This document shows, piece by piece, positions 44,429-56,480 of a stretch of 64,000 nucleotides of DNA. A model generated the notes under the pieces. The model worked only from the letters and a program-made list of their open reading frames with translations, did no database searches and was not told the origin of the DNA. Each line of letters opens with the position of its first letter. The first letter of the stretch is position 1. The stretch comes from Otatea glauca (taxonomy: Eukaryota; Streptophyta; Magnoliopsida; Poales; Poaceae): contig CM070730.1 in the NCBI GenBank assembly GCA_036346275.1, positions 9,486,309 through 9,550,308 of the forward strand. Reading direction: 5' to 3'. The position numbers and the translations under genes were made by a program.

Positions 44429-47385
44429 TAGAGATGGCAATATTACCCGATTACCTATGTACCTGCGGGTAAAAACCCTAATAGCGGTGAGTATGTTTCT
44501 CTTTTATTGCCTGTTGGCATGTTTATGGGGGACAAACTTTGCGGCAAACGAGTATGGATACGGGGGAGCTCCACCTGTACCTGTTTCGCCCGATTACCTG
44601 TTACCTTTTACTAGCATGTGCGCTACAATAGGCCGTGATGGGCGATTTGAAATATGGGTGATAACTAATGAATTATTTTCATTTTAATTGTTGAACTTGA
44701 GCATGTGTGATAACTGATAAACTATTTCCATTTTAATTGTTGAACTTGAGTATGTGTGTGTCCTTTGTCTATATATGTTATTTTAATTCTTATTTCTATA
44801 TGCATTTGAAATTTTAAATCATTGATAATCATTCTTCAATCCACATTATGCAGGTGATTCATATAATTTCATCAAAAGTATTGTATCAATAATTAACATA
44901 ACTCATTAGCTCCAAGTGCTTTTTGGTTGAAAGGATTGTTGATGGTGACAGATAATTAGGTATGCCCGTGGGTATCGGGTACCTACGGGCGACGGGTATG
45001 GATAAGGTTCTTTGCCCACCACCCTTCACAGGTATACCAAAGGGGGAGATTTTGGCTGATGAGCAAGGTTACAAAAACCAGCGAAATTTTGGAATTTCTC
45101 GCCGAGATCTCGGATTCTGGCCGGGGTCGGGATCCAAAATCCCGTCTGGGTAAAAAATTAAAATTAAAAATAAAAATGCTATAGTAATCTAAGAAAATTC
45201 AGCGAGATTTCACAAAATCTCACTGAATTCTCGGGTAATTTGACCGGTTTTTTACTTTTTGTTGACCATATTTGGCCCAATAACCCCTAAGTAAGTCATC
45301 TTCCATGAAAATTTGTTGAAAAACCGAATTTTTGAGATGTTTTATAATTTTGGTAGAAACACTATCAGATTTTTATAAAATTGTACAAGCTTAATCATAC
45401 TCTAAAAAAATTATGGTACTATATATAGCAGTGCAGGATCATACACATTTTTTTCAAAATAAGTTAACTTTATTTGTTATCTTTAAAAAATCAAAAACAA
45501 AATGAACATAATTGAGATAGTAACATTGTCAAAATTTTATAAATTTGCTCGAGTGTGATCATGATCCAAAATTTTTTATGAGAGCTTAATAATTTCCTCA
45601 GAAACCTTATAAAATTTTTTGAAAAATTTTAAACTTGTTTTGTTTGCTCAATAAAATCTATAAAAGCATTGATCTTCATTTGTTATATTTCAAAAATAAA
45701 AAACAGAAAGAACATAAATGGTAAAGTACACTTGTAAGAATTTTATAAATTCATTGGTGTGTGATAATGATCCAAAATTTTTATGAGAGCTTAATAATTT
45801 CCTGATAACTGTTATGTAAAAGTTTAAAAAATTCTAAATCTTTTCTGGTTTCTCAAGCAAATATATGTATTGATCATTAGGCTTTTATCAGGACGTAGCA
45901 CTGTCAGAATTATTGAACATTATTTAAGCTTTATAATCATTTAAAAATTTTATGGAAATATTTATGATGCACCAAAATCATCCACAAAAAATTTCAAAAT
46001 TTTCTAATGTGGTTTGAACCATTTTTCATTCGGTTGAAGTTTGCTAGTAAGGCTTTTATCATGATAGTAGCACTTTCAGAATTTTTTAAAATACCTGAAG
46101 CTTGATCATCATCTGAACATTTTATGGAAATATTATTTATGCATCAGGACCATCTACACAAATTTTAAAAAATTTATAACGTGGTTTGTTCTATTTTTCA
46201 TTCTGTTCAAATTTGTCGGTCAGCCTTTTATCAAAACATTACCACTATCAGAATTTTTAAAAATTCCTCAAGCATTATATCATCTAAAATTTTTATGAGA
46301 ATATTATCGATGTATCAGGACCATCCAAAATTTTTTCATAATTTATTTATGTTGTTTGAACTATTTTTCGTTTGGTTCGTCCGAAATAACGAGATTTCGC
46401 TGAAATTTTAGATTTCGGTGGGTGACGAGATATGAACAGAAAATGAAATTTGAAACCTTGATGGGGGGTTTAGGTATGGCGAGGATGCCTGATTGCCATC
46501 CAGGGTTCACAAAGCCGACGAAAGCCGAGCTTGCTGAGCCGGTTAGGCATTTCAAACCGAGCGATAAACCGTGGAGTTCAAATGTAAATTTAAAATTTTT
46601 GAATAAATTTAGCAAAAAGTGTTAATTTTTTTTAAAAAATTGTGTGTGATGTCCTTAGGTAATTCTAATGATTCTATAAAATTTTTAGATTATTATCAGA
46701 CATGTGTATTTTTAAAAAGTTCTGACAGTGATAATGTCATAATGTATACTTTTGAGTTTTTTATTTTCTAAGGGCACAAAATGAAGTCTAATATTTCTTA
46801 AAAATTTTGTGTGATGTTATAACGTAATTAAAAAGATGTTGTAAAATTTTCATGTGATGATTAGATATGCTCTTCTGTTTTTGATTTTATATAGGCACTA
46901 AATGAAGTATAATATTTATGAAAATTTTAGTACATGATCCTTTGGCACTAGTTATGGTTACATTAAAATTTCATAATATAATAAATCTTTAAACATTTAT
47001 AAAAATCTGACAGTGTCTTTGTTCCTTTTCATTAATTGCTGTTTTAGATTTTTAGAGGAAATAAATGATTTTTTTAAAATTTCTCTGAAGTGTTTGATAG
47101 ATTAATTGGGATTTGTTTTGTAATTTCTTTGAATTTTTTTCGCAATTTTTTCCTTACATTTTTCACCATTTTTTCCTTTTGTTGTTGATTTTCGAATCAT
47201 ATCGATCGGTTTTCGACTTTTTTGAACGGTTTTTGGATTTTTTGAATCGGTTTGACCATCTGTTTTGACTTTTGTAAACCGATCGTGTTTACCGAATTTC
47301 AGTCATTTTTTGTGACATAATCGGTGCCGGCTAGACCTCAAGTTTCGCAAGCAAAACGTCAATGTGAACTATTTTGCCATCCCTA
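44429..47385. mobile_element. 2957-bp hAT-like element with a perfect 8-bp target duplication
   Basis: The ends TAGAGATGGCAATATT and ...TTTTGCCATCCCTA are inverted repeats. The direct flanks are both GCCGGAAC (44421-44428 and 47386-47393), the size expected for hAT. No transposase frame is found. The interior has CGGGTA-type words at the left, then the AT-rich array (45060-46440), then AT-rich sequence that partly reads as its reverse complement (46600-47360). It is probably non-autonomous, with a nested insertion. Confidence 0.8.
45060..46440. repeat. Second copy of the AT-rich repetitive insertion
   Basis: It starts CAAGGTTACAAAAACC and ends ...AAATTTGAAACCTTG, an imperfect inverted end pair. 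Internally it carries the same ordered phrases as 8053-8705 plus 21145-21850, including the ~170-bp tandem units. Here it is not interrupted, so it shows what the other copy looked like before element 1 inserted. Confidence 0.7.
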
Positions 47386-47412
47386 GCCGGAACCCATACC
47401 TCTATTCTCACG

Positions 47413-47535
47413 ATGGCCGGCGGCTGGTCATCCCTCCCCGCAGATCTCCTCAAAGAGGTCTCTGGCTGGCTGTCCATCGACGGTGATCAGCTCCACAACC
47501 ACCAAGTCTGCCCACACTGACGAACCTTCACCTCT
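47413..47535 (+). pseudogene. F-box gene fragment, same family as 21865-22532
   Basis: MAGGWSSLPADLLKEVSGWL, then QVCPH, a stop where the family has Trp, and RTFTSPPA. It is clearly the N-terminal F-box of the gene family seen at 22532, but on the other strand. It is cut at about 47535 by the copia fragment. Confidence 0.7.
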
Positions 47536-47996
47536 CCCCCAGCCTAAAATCGAGCGCACATACACAACAAAATGTATGTCCAGCCTCGAAGCAGTGAGGC
47601 ACAAGAGGGAGCCGATCATACTCTGAAACTCCTTCTGATCAACTGGCTCACCATCCTCATCAGGCTCGAGGACAGCAGTGGTGGCCATAGGAGTTATCAC
47701 CAGCTTCCCGTCAGACAGGTCAAAGTGCCTCAGGAGGTCTCGAGTGTACTTGCCTTGATGCAAGAAAGTGCCCTCCCGAGTTTGCTTGATTTGGAAGCTG
47801 GGAAAGTAGTTCAATTTGCCCATCATACTCATCTCAAACTCTGTGCTCATCACTTCTGAAAACTGAGACACAAGAGAATACGAAGAGCCACAAAAGATAA
47901 TATCTTCCACATAAATCTGGACGAGAAGAAAATGAGAATATTGGTGTCTGATGAACAGAGTCTTGTCTACTATACCCATCTTAAAACCATGGCAGA
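47535..47996 (-). mobile_element. Truncated Ty1/copia element, 3' piece (RT C-terminal part)
   Basis: The minus strand reads GIVDKTLFIRHQYSHFLLVQ, IYVEDIIFCGSSYSLVSQF, MSMMGKLNYFPSFQIKQTRE and QSMIGSLLCLTASRLDI, the second half of a copia RT. The usual catalytic YVDD is YVED. It ends abruptly near 47535, before RNase H and the LTR. It continues at 59495 beyond element 2. Confidence 0.85.
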
Positions 47997-48644
47997 TGTT
48001 GGCGTCAAAAAACTTGATGTAGGGTTTCGGCAAAGACACACCGCACGAACACGGGTTCAGGCGTGCGGTCGATTTGACCTGTAATCGACAAGGTAAAAAA
48101 CTAAAATTCAAACAAAGCCGATCGTTAAGATCAATCGGCTTAAACTCGATCAGCTTAAAGCCGATCAAGATCAAGGGATAAATCTAACTAGCCGATTAAG
48201 GCTAATCAGAGGATAAAGGCATATCAATTCTGAAGAAGGCGATGCGCAACAAAATCAGAATAAACCAAACCTGGGGTGTAACTGAGGATGATCAACAATC
48301 GGCGATGCGCAACTTTATTGATCAAAATCGATTACAAAGGCTAAATTACAAGAACTACTCCTAGTCGACAGGAAAAGTAGATGAAAAGTAAAAGCTAGTT
48401 GATTGTGTTGTGTTGATGATCTCTCGCAACTTGCTTTGGCTCTTCTTTTATACCCTTCGGCCGATCGTGTCCTACTACAACACGCTTCAGAGTCCGTATC
48501 TGCGTCGGCCTTATCTTGGACGATTGTTTCCTTAAAAACCTTGCAGTTACCAAATATCTTGGATTCTTTTCAATCCTTAATTTGTTTCCATACCTTTGAT
48601 TTTATTGCCTGATTTGGATATATTGCCGAATTTTGGTGCAAACA
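47997..48644 (-). repeat. 3' LTR of element 2 (left end)
   Basis: 648 bp. It matches 58851-59494 almost base for base from the AAGCCGATCGTTAAGATC phrase onward; most differences lie in the first 100 bases. TATAAAAG on the minus strand at 48452-48445 is a good TATA box. Confidence 0.93.
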
Positions 48645-48660
48645 TATGCCCCCCATTTTT
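48645..48660 (-). other. Polypurine tract of element 2
   Basis: The minus strand reads AAAAATGGGGGGCATA directly before the 3' LTR. It is purine-rich and correctly placed. Confidence 0.75.
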
Positions 48661-48974
48661 GAAAGATGACTTGTCATCTATCAAAAATCACAATTATCGG
48701 CTTGTTAAATCGGCTAACGTTTAAACTTCACCCATTAATCGCTTTGCTTTATTCTCGCCGTAAATCTCTGACATGCGGGTAGTGCGCTTTAATTACTATG
48801 TCCTTTGAAATTCACTTCCCGCCGTTTCAAAAATTTTATCGTGCTATAAATATATAGCCTCCCGGGACCCATTCCTCACGCGTACAAGCTCTCAATTCAT
48901 CCACAATCGACTTTGTTTGTCAAGGTTCCAATCGGCTTTGCGCATCGCCTTCAATCGGCTGCCGAATTGCTTCT

Positions 48975-51850
48975 ATGGATCCTTCCGGTATTCATTCCGA
49001 TCCCAAACAAAGAAAGACCAATTTTATACGGGTCCAGAGGGAAATTTAGAGTCCGATTCGATAATAAACGAAGAAATCCTCGTCTTCCTTTGTCGGCCGG
49101 GGCACAACATAGAGGTTGGACTAAGAGTTTGGGGCTTGGCCGACGGCTCTTAAAGGTGGAGATCATGGTATATTCGTGTAGCAGCTCAAAAGAGGGTTGA
49201 ATGGGAAAAAATAGGCATAGTTGAATGTCTCCCCTTTCTTTAGCCGATCCGAGGCCAATGAGCCCTTAGTGGCCACGGCTTGTTACTTCTAGTCGGACAC
49301 TTTTAATGCCTTCATGTTCCGCACCGGTCTTGTCGGCCCAACCCTTTTGGATGTTGCTCAATTATGTTGCTTGAGACGATGGAGATCAAGTATAAACTAC
49401 GATGCAAGCCCAAGTATAAACTTATTAAATCCAAGGGTGAAGGATGGGTGAAATATATCAGAAATAACAACAAGGTCAATGGGATAGTGTCGGATGAGGA
49501 GCATGTTGCTTTCTTGAATCTCTGGCTAGACCGATTTTTATTTTGTGGCGCTTCTCTAGGACCAACTCAAGTATATCAAACCATAGCAGAACAACTGGTA
49601 GAGGGGCGTCGGCTGGCACTTGGAAAGATATTCCTAGCGCGCTTTATCGGATGATGCACACAATAAGGTGTCGGTACATTCTTTGGGTTTTCAAAATTCA
49701 TCGTCGGAAATGTAGGAGGACCTCTCTGGTTTATTCAGATTTGGTTATATTGCTTATTCAGCCGATCGTTTGAGTTAAATCCTTCTGAAGATACGGCTTT
49801 CCCCCGAGAAGATACCCAGAAGGTATGATACCTCAGTTCATAGCTAGCCGATCGTACGGGGAAAGGTTCATGATGTGCTCTGGAAATGAGACAAAGGTTA
49901 CCCCTATCGGCTCTAAGAAATATCTATTATTTTTTCTGCAACTTGATAGCAATGAATTCAAACAGAATGATTTCTTGATTATACAAATCTGACCAATTTT
50001 CGCGGCCTTCTTTTCTTCACCTTGAAGCCGATAGCGCTCGATGCCGCATGATACTTTAGATTTGTTCAAGATTTTCATATCGTGACATTCTACATGTCGA
50101 TTCGCACACCGAGAATCGGACGTTCCAACCTTCATATGAATTCTATAATCCTTGATTTATGCTCGGCGATTAGGCGGTCGAGTCATCCCGATCCGCCATT
50201 GCTTGATCGGCTTCAACCAAGAGCTAGGGTCCGCAATGCCACCGCAGCCGACCTTGTAATTGAGATTGCCGACGAGCTCGGATCAAATACTTGCCTCATT
50301 TTGTGTTGAATACCCGTCGCTCGGGCGTTTCTCTTTATGGTGGTCATCCGTTGCAAGTGCGTTATATTACGACAAGTCTTTATCGGCTATTGTTAATGAG
50401 TTTCTTCCAAATCTTTCTGAACCGACGGTAGAGACTAACAGCGATTCAAGCGATGAAACTAACTCTTCGGGTTATACTAACACAAGTCTTATAGATACTG
50501 ATAAGGTATCAGATCGATTAATACTCTTATGTATATTAATTTCTTTAAGTATACTCTTAATCTTTGTTTCTTATTTTCAGACTAAAGCTGCTGGCAAAAA
50601 GCCGATTTCTAGCCAATCAAGTAGTGGCCAAGCAAAGAGGTCACTTCAGATGACCGGCCTTACAGGGTATACCTCAGGTACCCTGGGAATTCAAAGTCCA
50701 TCTCTATCGGACATTGAGAAGAAGTAACCAAGTAAGTAAAAATAATCGGCTGATATTTTATCCTTGCTTTTTTCAACTAACTTATAGCCGATTATGTTTC
50801 CAGAAAAGAAGAAAACGAAGTATACTAAAGCTCCAGCAAAGAAAGGGCCTAAACCTCAGGAGCAAAGTGGTGAGAGCTCTCCTCATACTTCGGCCACTGT
50901 ACAGGTGAACTTGTCATATTATCAATAGGCTATATGTGTCGGCTATTATTTCTTCGAATATATAAACTAACCGTCCGTGCATCTCCTGCAGCCGACTCAA
51001 TCTGCCCAGGTTGCAAACATTTTAGCAAACCTTCCAAGCATCACAACTCCTGTCTCCCCACCAAAGCCGATGTCAGAGCCTGTAGTCACTCTCTCTCCAG
51101 AGCCATCGGACCGATCGATCTATTAGGCTTTTCTTTGGCGATCTTGAAGATCCGAAATCATGGCGTCCGACCCTGGTGCTGAATTCAGAAAAATTCTTCA
51201 AGTATCAGAAAAAGCATCGGCTGCCATTACCTCTGCCCCGGGCATGAAAGAAAAACTTAACAAGCTTTTCGACTTGGTTACAAGGCCTCAGTCGGAAATT
51301 CTGTCAAATAACCAGCCGATCCGAGATGCCATGGCCTCCGTTGAAGCCGACTTACCCCCAGAAGCCATGGCAGCTCTCCTCAACGTTTGCCATCTAGACG
51401 ACAGAAGATCCGAAGTGGAAGCAGCCCAGGCAAGGATCAACCAGCGTGAAGCCCAAGAAGCCGACAAGAAACTCCTGGATGAACTAGTCGCAGATGCAAA
51501 GGCAAAGAAGCGCAAATTTGATGCCACGCGCAGGTGTGAAATCGACCAAGGAGTCCTCTCTAAACTTGAAGTTCTGAAGAAATTTCTTACGGAAGAATTG
51601 GCCAAAACAGAGAAACAAATTCAAGAAGGCCAAGTCTCCATGGAAGAAACAATATCGAAATCTGAGGTGAAAAATTGAGATTACAACGGCTGTGGCACGC
51701 GTGAAGGATCAATCGGCTAAAGTGGTACCAGTCCCGGGTAGCGCCAAAGAAGACGAGCGAATCCTTGATGATATCCAAGACGTGATTGCAAGGGCTGTAG
51801 GCGCGTTGTCGGCTTTGGGCGCAACTCTCCCTGGATCGGGCATTCTATGA
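48975..51850 (+). pseudogene. Antisense ORF of element 2: plant mobile domain (PMD)-like protein
   Basis: On the strand opposite pol, a gene-like series starts at ATG 48975 (MDPSGIHSDPKQRK). It passes GPEGNLESDSIINEEILVFL and, near 49440-49650, KYIRNNNKVNGIVSDEEHVA, FLNLWLDRFLFCGAS and EGRRLALGKIFLARF. That run is the signature of the plant mobile domain (PF10536). A Ser/Lys-rich part (50400-50900) with intron-like breaks follows. The end is a coiled coil at 51160-51850 (ARINQREAQEADKKLLDELV). Frameshifts and stops break it. PMD proteins occur in plant transposons and in host silencing factors (MAIN/MAIL); which role applies here is unknown. Confidence 0.75.
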
Positions 51851-52099
51851 TCGAACTTCTGATCTGTCAAACTTTGCTGATTGTTTTGATAACACTTTGT
51901 TCTGAATGCTTATGGAATGTTTTGTAACTCGTTATGTTTATAATCGGCTGTTTAACCGATTTATATTTTGCTCATCTTTGAGTTTGCAATCCTTTCAACC
52001 GATTAACGGCATCGTGTTAACCTCGGTTTTTGAACAAGATCTTTAGTCGACTAGGCTCCGACCCAAACACTAGGGTAGTATTTCTTCAAATACTTTCCA

Positions 52100-52860
52100 T
52101 TAATAGCTTTTGTAGCACAAACCCTCGAATGTTTCCGATGAAGTATGAGTTTCGCCGACTAGCCGATTAATTACGTATGGTCCTTCCCATGTAGGTGACC
52201 ATTTCCCAAATCGATTATCTTTAGAACCAACAGGCAGTATTGTTTTCCACACCAAATTGGCTAAATCGAAAGATTTAAGCATGACTTTTTTATTATATGC
52301 CCTTGCAACTCTGGTCTTATTCTTTTTAAGCCGATCAAGCGTAGACAAACGTAACTCCGCCAACTCATCCAAACTATCGACCATTAAATCATTGTAATCT
52401 TGAGCCGATAAACCATTTTGTCTGGCTATTCGTATCGACTTAATGTTGATCTCCACGGGTAAAACAGCTTCATGTCCATACACCAATTGGTAAGGTGAAA
52501 GCTTTGTCGCTCCGTGATAAGATAGCCGATAAAGCCCAAAGTGACTCCGATAGAGTTGAATGCCAATTCCTTGGTTTCTCATCAATTTTTCTTTTGATTA
52601 ACTTGATTAGTGTTTTATTAGACGACTCGGCCTGTCCATTGGCCTGAGCGTAATACGGCGAAGAGTTTAACAATTTGATCCCTAGACTCGTTGCATAACC
52701 TTGAAACTCGTTAGACATGAATACCGTACCTTGATCGGTCGTGATTGTTTGTGGTATTCCAAACCGATGGACGATATGTTCATTCACAAAATTAATCGCC
52801 TCAACGCTAGTCACCTTCTTGGCGGTATAGCTTGACCCATTTTGAGAAATAATCGGTTGC
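52100..52860 (-). pseudogene. Element 2 integrase (partial, frameshifted)
   Basis: The core reads FVNEHIVHRFGIPQTITTDQ, GTVFMSNEF and SSPYYAQANGQAESSNKTLI, containing the second catalytic Asp and the Glu. After a shift near 52560, SYHGATKLSPYQLVYGHEAV and the C-terminal WEGPYVINRLVGE follow. The N-terminal zinc-binding part (53000-52860) is degraded. Confidence 0.82.
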
Positions 52861-53082
52861 GGCCAAAATAAATTTATGGCCTTTACTCAAGCAGAAATAT
52901 TTGGTCGATTATATCTATTCCCCAACCTCTGAACGGCCAAGGTTTGATAATTGGATGCAAAGCCGATGCTGGTGCTAGTTGTATGTTGCCAAACTTTTGA
53001 CATGTCTAACATCCTTTGTAATATTTGAAGCAATCCTCTAGCATCGTCGGCCAAAAATAACTTTGTCGCCTAAGCATCCATT

Positions 53083-54210
53083 TCATTTTATGTGCCGATT
53101 GATGAGAACCACAAATGCCTTCATGCACTTCACCCATCGCCACTCGGGCTTCTTGACCTCAAGACATCTTAGCAACAAGCCTTCCATAGTCCGATAATCG
53201 ATATATCGTCCATGATAACGTACTTCAATGCTTGTTGCCGTATCCTTCGTTAAAATCGGCTTAGATGGGTCAACTAGATAGTCTTTTATTTGCGTCCTCC
53301 AATCAGCAATATTCGTGCACATTATTGCTTTATCTACCAGTTCAGTTTCTTGACTTCGGCCAACATCTTTATACCCTGATGCTTGTTGGGCCAAAGCATT
53401 GGCTCTATCGTTCAATTCTCCAGGAACATGACCGATAGAAAATGATGCAAAAGAGTCGATGTTTTCTGTGCATTGCCCTAAATATTTTAATAGCACTTCA
53501 TCTCGACATTGGTATTCTCCTTTTATTTGTTGTACTACTAATAGTGAATCACCATATGCCTCAACAAGCACTTACTCAATATTTTCCAACAAGCTGTAAG
53601 CCTTTGAGTAATGCTTCGTACTCGGCACAGTTGTTTGAACATCGGCTATTTAGCCGGAATGCAAGTCGAAGCTATGTCCTCTAGGTGAAGTGAGTACAAT
53701 ACCGATACCATATCCTTCCTCGCATACCGATCCATCAAAGAACAAGCGCCATGGTGCCACCAAGACTAAGTTTGCATTGTGTCATGTCTGTTATGAAATC
53801 GGCTAGGACTTGTCCTTTGACCTTTGGCGATTCATATGATAAGTCGAACTCGACCAAGGCGTAAGCCCATTTGCCAAGTCGACCTCGCAAAATTGGGTGA
53901 CAATATATATTTTATGACATCGGTTTTGCGAGATAACTTTACAAGCCGATGCTAGTATGTAGTGCCTTAGCTTTGTGCATGAGAAGTACAATGATAAACA
54001 TAGTTTTTCGATAAAGGGTACGACTTACGCATCTAGCAACCGTCGGCTTAAATAAAAGATAACCTTCTCTTTACCATGTACCTCTTGCGCCAAAACAGCT
54101 CCAATAGTATCTTCTTGGTATGAGACATACAATCTGAAGGAATACCTTTTTCGGTGCGGCCGGATGGAGGTTGGGTAAATACCTTTTACTTCGTCAAAAG
54201 CTTTCACGAT
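53083..54210 (-). pseudogene. Element 2 RNase H and second RNase H
   Basis: The first RNase H shows FRLYVSYQEDTIGAVLAQEV and VIFYLSRRLLDA (54150-54030) and CTKLRHYILASACKVISQ. The second shows AYGDSLLVVQQIKGEYQC and FSIGHVPGELNDRANALAQQ (53560-53400). Two RNase H blocks between RT and integrase mark the Tat-like lineage. The frames are broken between blocks. Confidence 0.78.
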
Positions 54211-54403
54211 CGGCTCCCCATATAAATTCCTCGTTTTCTTTTAACTTCAAGCAATGGGGTAAAAGCACGGATCCTACCGAGAGGTTCGAGATGAACCGCG
54301 GAGGTAGTTAATTTTGCCGATCAATTTTTGTAATTCGTTTTACATGTTGGTGGCTTAGTATTGGCTATAGCTTTGACCCTTGTTTGGTGACTTGATTCCC
54401 CTT

Positions 54404-55356
54404 TCATGTACCATAAAGCCTAAAAGCTGTCTTGCCGACACGATCAACGCACACTTGTAAGGATTCATCTTCAAACCGTGCGCTCTTATGTTTTTGAACA
54501 CCCTCTCCAAGTCGGCGGATGTTGGAAATCTTCGCAGATTTTACCACTACATCATCTATATAAATTTCAACGATGTGGCCGATTAAATCGTGGAAGATCG
54601 ATTCATTGCTCGCTAGTAGGTTGCTCAGCGTTTTCAAGCCGAAAGTCATTCTGATCCACTCGAATAACCCTATTGCACCGGGACATCCAAGGTGTCTTTG
54701 GTATATCGACTTACGCCATGAGTATCTGGTTATACCGGCATTACCATCGAGCTTATGATCTTGTTTCACGATGCGACATCGATAAGCATATCGGCTATTG
54801 GCATAGGGTATTCGTCTTTTGGCGTCGCCTTGTTCAAGTCTCTAAAGTCGACACATACTCGAAGTTTTTCATTTTTCTTCATTACTAGAACGATGTTGGA
54901 AACCCATTCAGCGTATCGGCAAGGCCTGATAAACTTTGCTTGCAACAATCGTTCTATCTCTTCTTTTATGACTTGGTACAAGGCTGGATTAAAACGCCTG
55001 GGATACTGTTTAAACGGCCGATAGCCCGATTTTATAGGTAGCCGATGTTCCACTAGTTGATGGCTTAATCCGGGCATTTCATGATACTCCCAAGCGAAAC
55101 AATCTTTATAATTTCTAAGTATTTTTATTAGCTCTTCTTTGTATTTCACATCTAAATTTGTACTGACAAAAGTTGGTCTTTTCCTATCACCGTTACCTAT
55201 ATCGACTTCTTCAAGCAAATCGGTGAGCGTGAACCCTTGCCCCAACTTTTCTATTTCTTCAAAGTCTTCTATGGCTTCGTAGCTATCCGTTGTTTGCCGA
55301 TAGCTTTGCATTTTGTCTGTAGCGCCTTCAATGTTTTCTTGTCCCCATCGGCGCAA
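54404..55356 (-). pseudogene. Element 2 reverse transcriptase
   Basis: The frame 55356-54766 holds ILRNYKDCFAWEYHEMPGLS, YPRRFNPALYQVIKEEIERL and KLRVCVDFRDLNKATPKDEY. A second frame, 54769-54404, has GLFEWIRMTFGLKTL and the catalytic EIYIDDVVVKS. The segment between (SFLDAYSGYNQI-type) is damaged by a shift at about 54770. The aspartate pair survives. Confidence 0.85.
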
Positions 55357-56480
55357 CGCCGTTTGCCGATCAAAGGTGTCGCTTGACAGCGATCGGCATA
55401 AGTCCGTATTTGCTTACGCATATGAAATCGCGATCGTCCGGCGCCTTACCCGATATCTGACCCGACTTCTTCGTGTTGCCAATTCGCGCCGGAGCTAGCC
55501 ATGGCGATGTCGCCGATGTATCGGTATGCGACCTCGACTTCTTCTCCGTTCCATTGAGCGAGCGCTTGATGCATGGTCGATGGGATACGCAGCTTGCATG
55601 AATCAATCCCGTCCGAGAAGCCTGCTGTAATTTCCTTTGGCATCAATTACAAAGAACGCTGTCGGCAAGGTCTTGCTACCGACAGTCAGCTCTGTGACCA
55701 TGACACCTTTTGCTTCTGTAGGGTCGCCTGTGAAGTCATTCAGAACCATGTTAGTTTTGATTAAGTCTCGTCGGACTTACGATTTTTTACATGTTGTGTA
55801 TGGCATTAGATTCACTGTGGCGCCTCCGTCTACCAGCATCCTTGATATCGTCTTGCCATTTATATATCCTTTCAGGTACAGAGGTTTCAGATGCCGGTGA
55901 TCGTCTTTGGGTTTCTCAAAGATGGCGCTCTGCACTCCGGAGCATAACTGAGCAACTGCCTCTTTGGCCGATTCGATTCGACTTTGAACTCGGCCGACAA
56001 TGTGAACACCATGTTGACATCCATGGGAGGTGTGTCATCCGAATCATGGGAGAATCAAGTCGTCCACCGATTGAAATCTTCTTGGCTTGCTCTTTTCTTC
56101 TCCACTCTTTCTTGGCGCATCTCATTGGGCGAAGTTCATTAAACACTTCGCTCTCTCTTTCTCGGCATCGGCTTCACGAATTTCTTGTGTCCTTAGCCTC
56201 TGAAGCCGTCGTCGTTGTGATTTGCTCGGGCTCGATGGGCACCACAGGTTTAGGTTCCACCGACTTTCGTATCGCCACCAAGTCTCCTTGATCGAAGCGG
56301 TCTTGTGTGTCTTGGCTTGACTTTGTTCTTGATTCGGTTTAGATAATCTTTCATGGACCGGCCTTACATGACTTTTGTCTTGCTCTCTAATCGGCCCAGA
56401 TAGCCTATGTCTGGCCGATTGCGTTGGCCAATCGTCTCGAGGATAATGTTCCATCGGGCAGGTATACGGTGATGGCAACG

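Noticed and set aside
50260..50727. A 155-codon plus frame as a separate host gene
   Set aside because: It lies inside element 2, in line with the antisense plant-mobile-domain ORF, and continues into its Ser-rich region.
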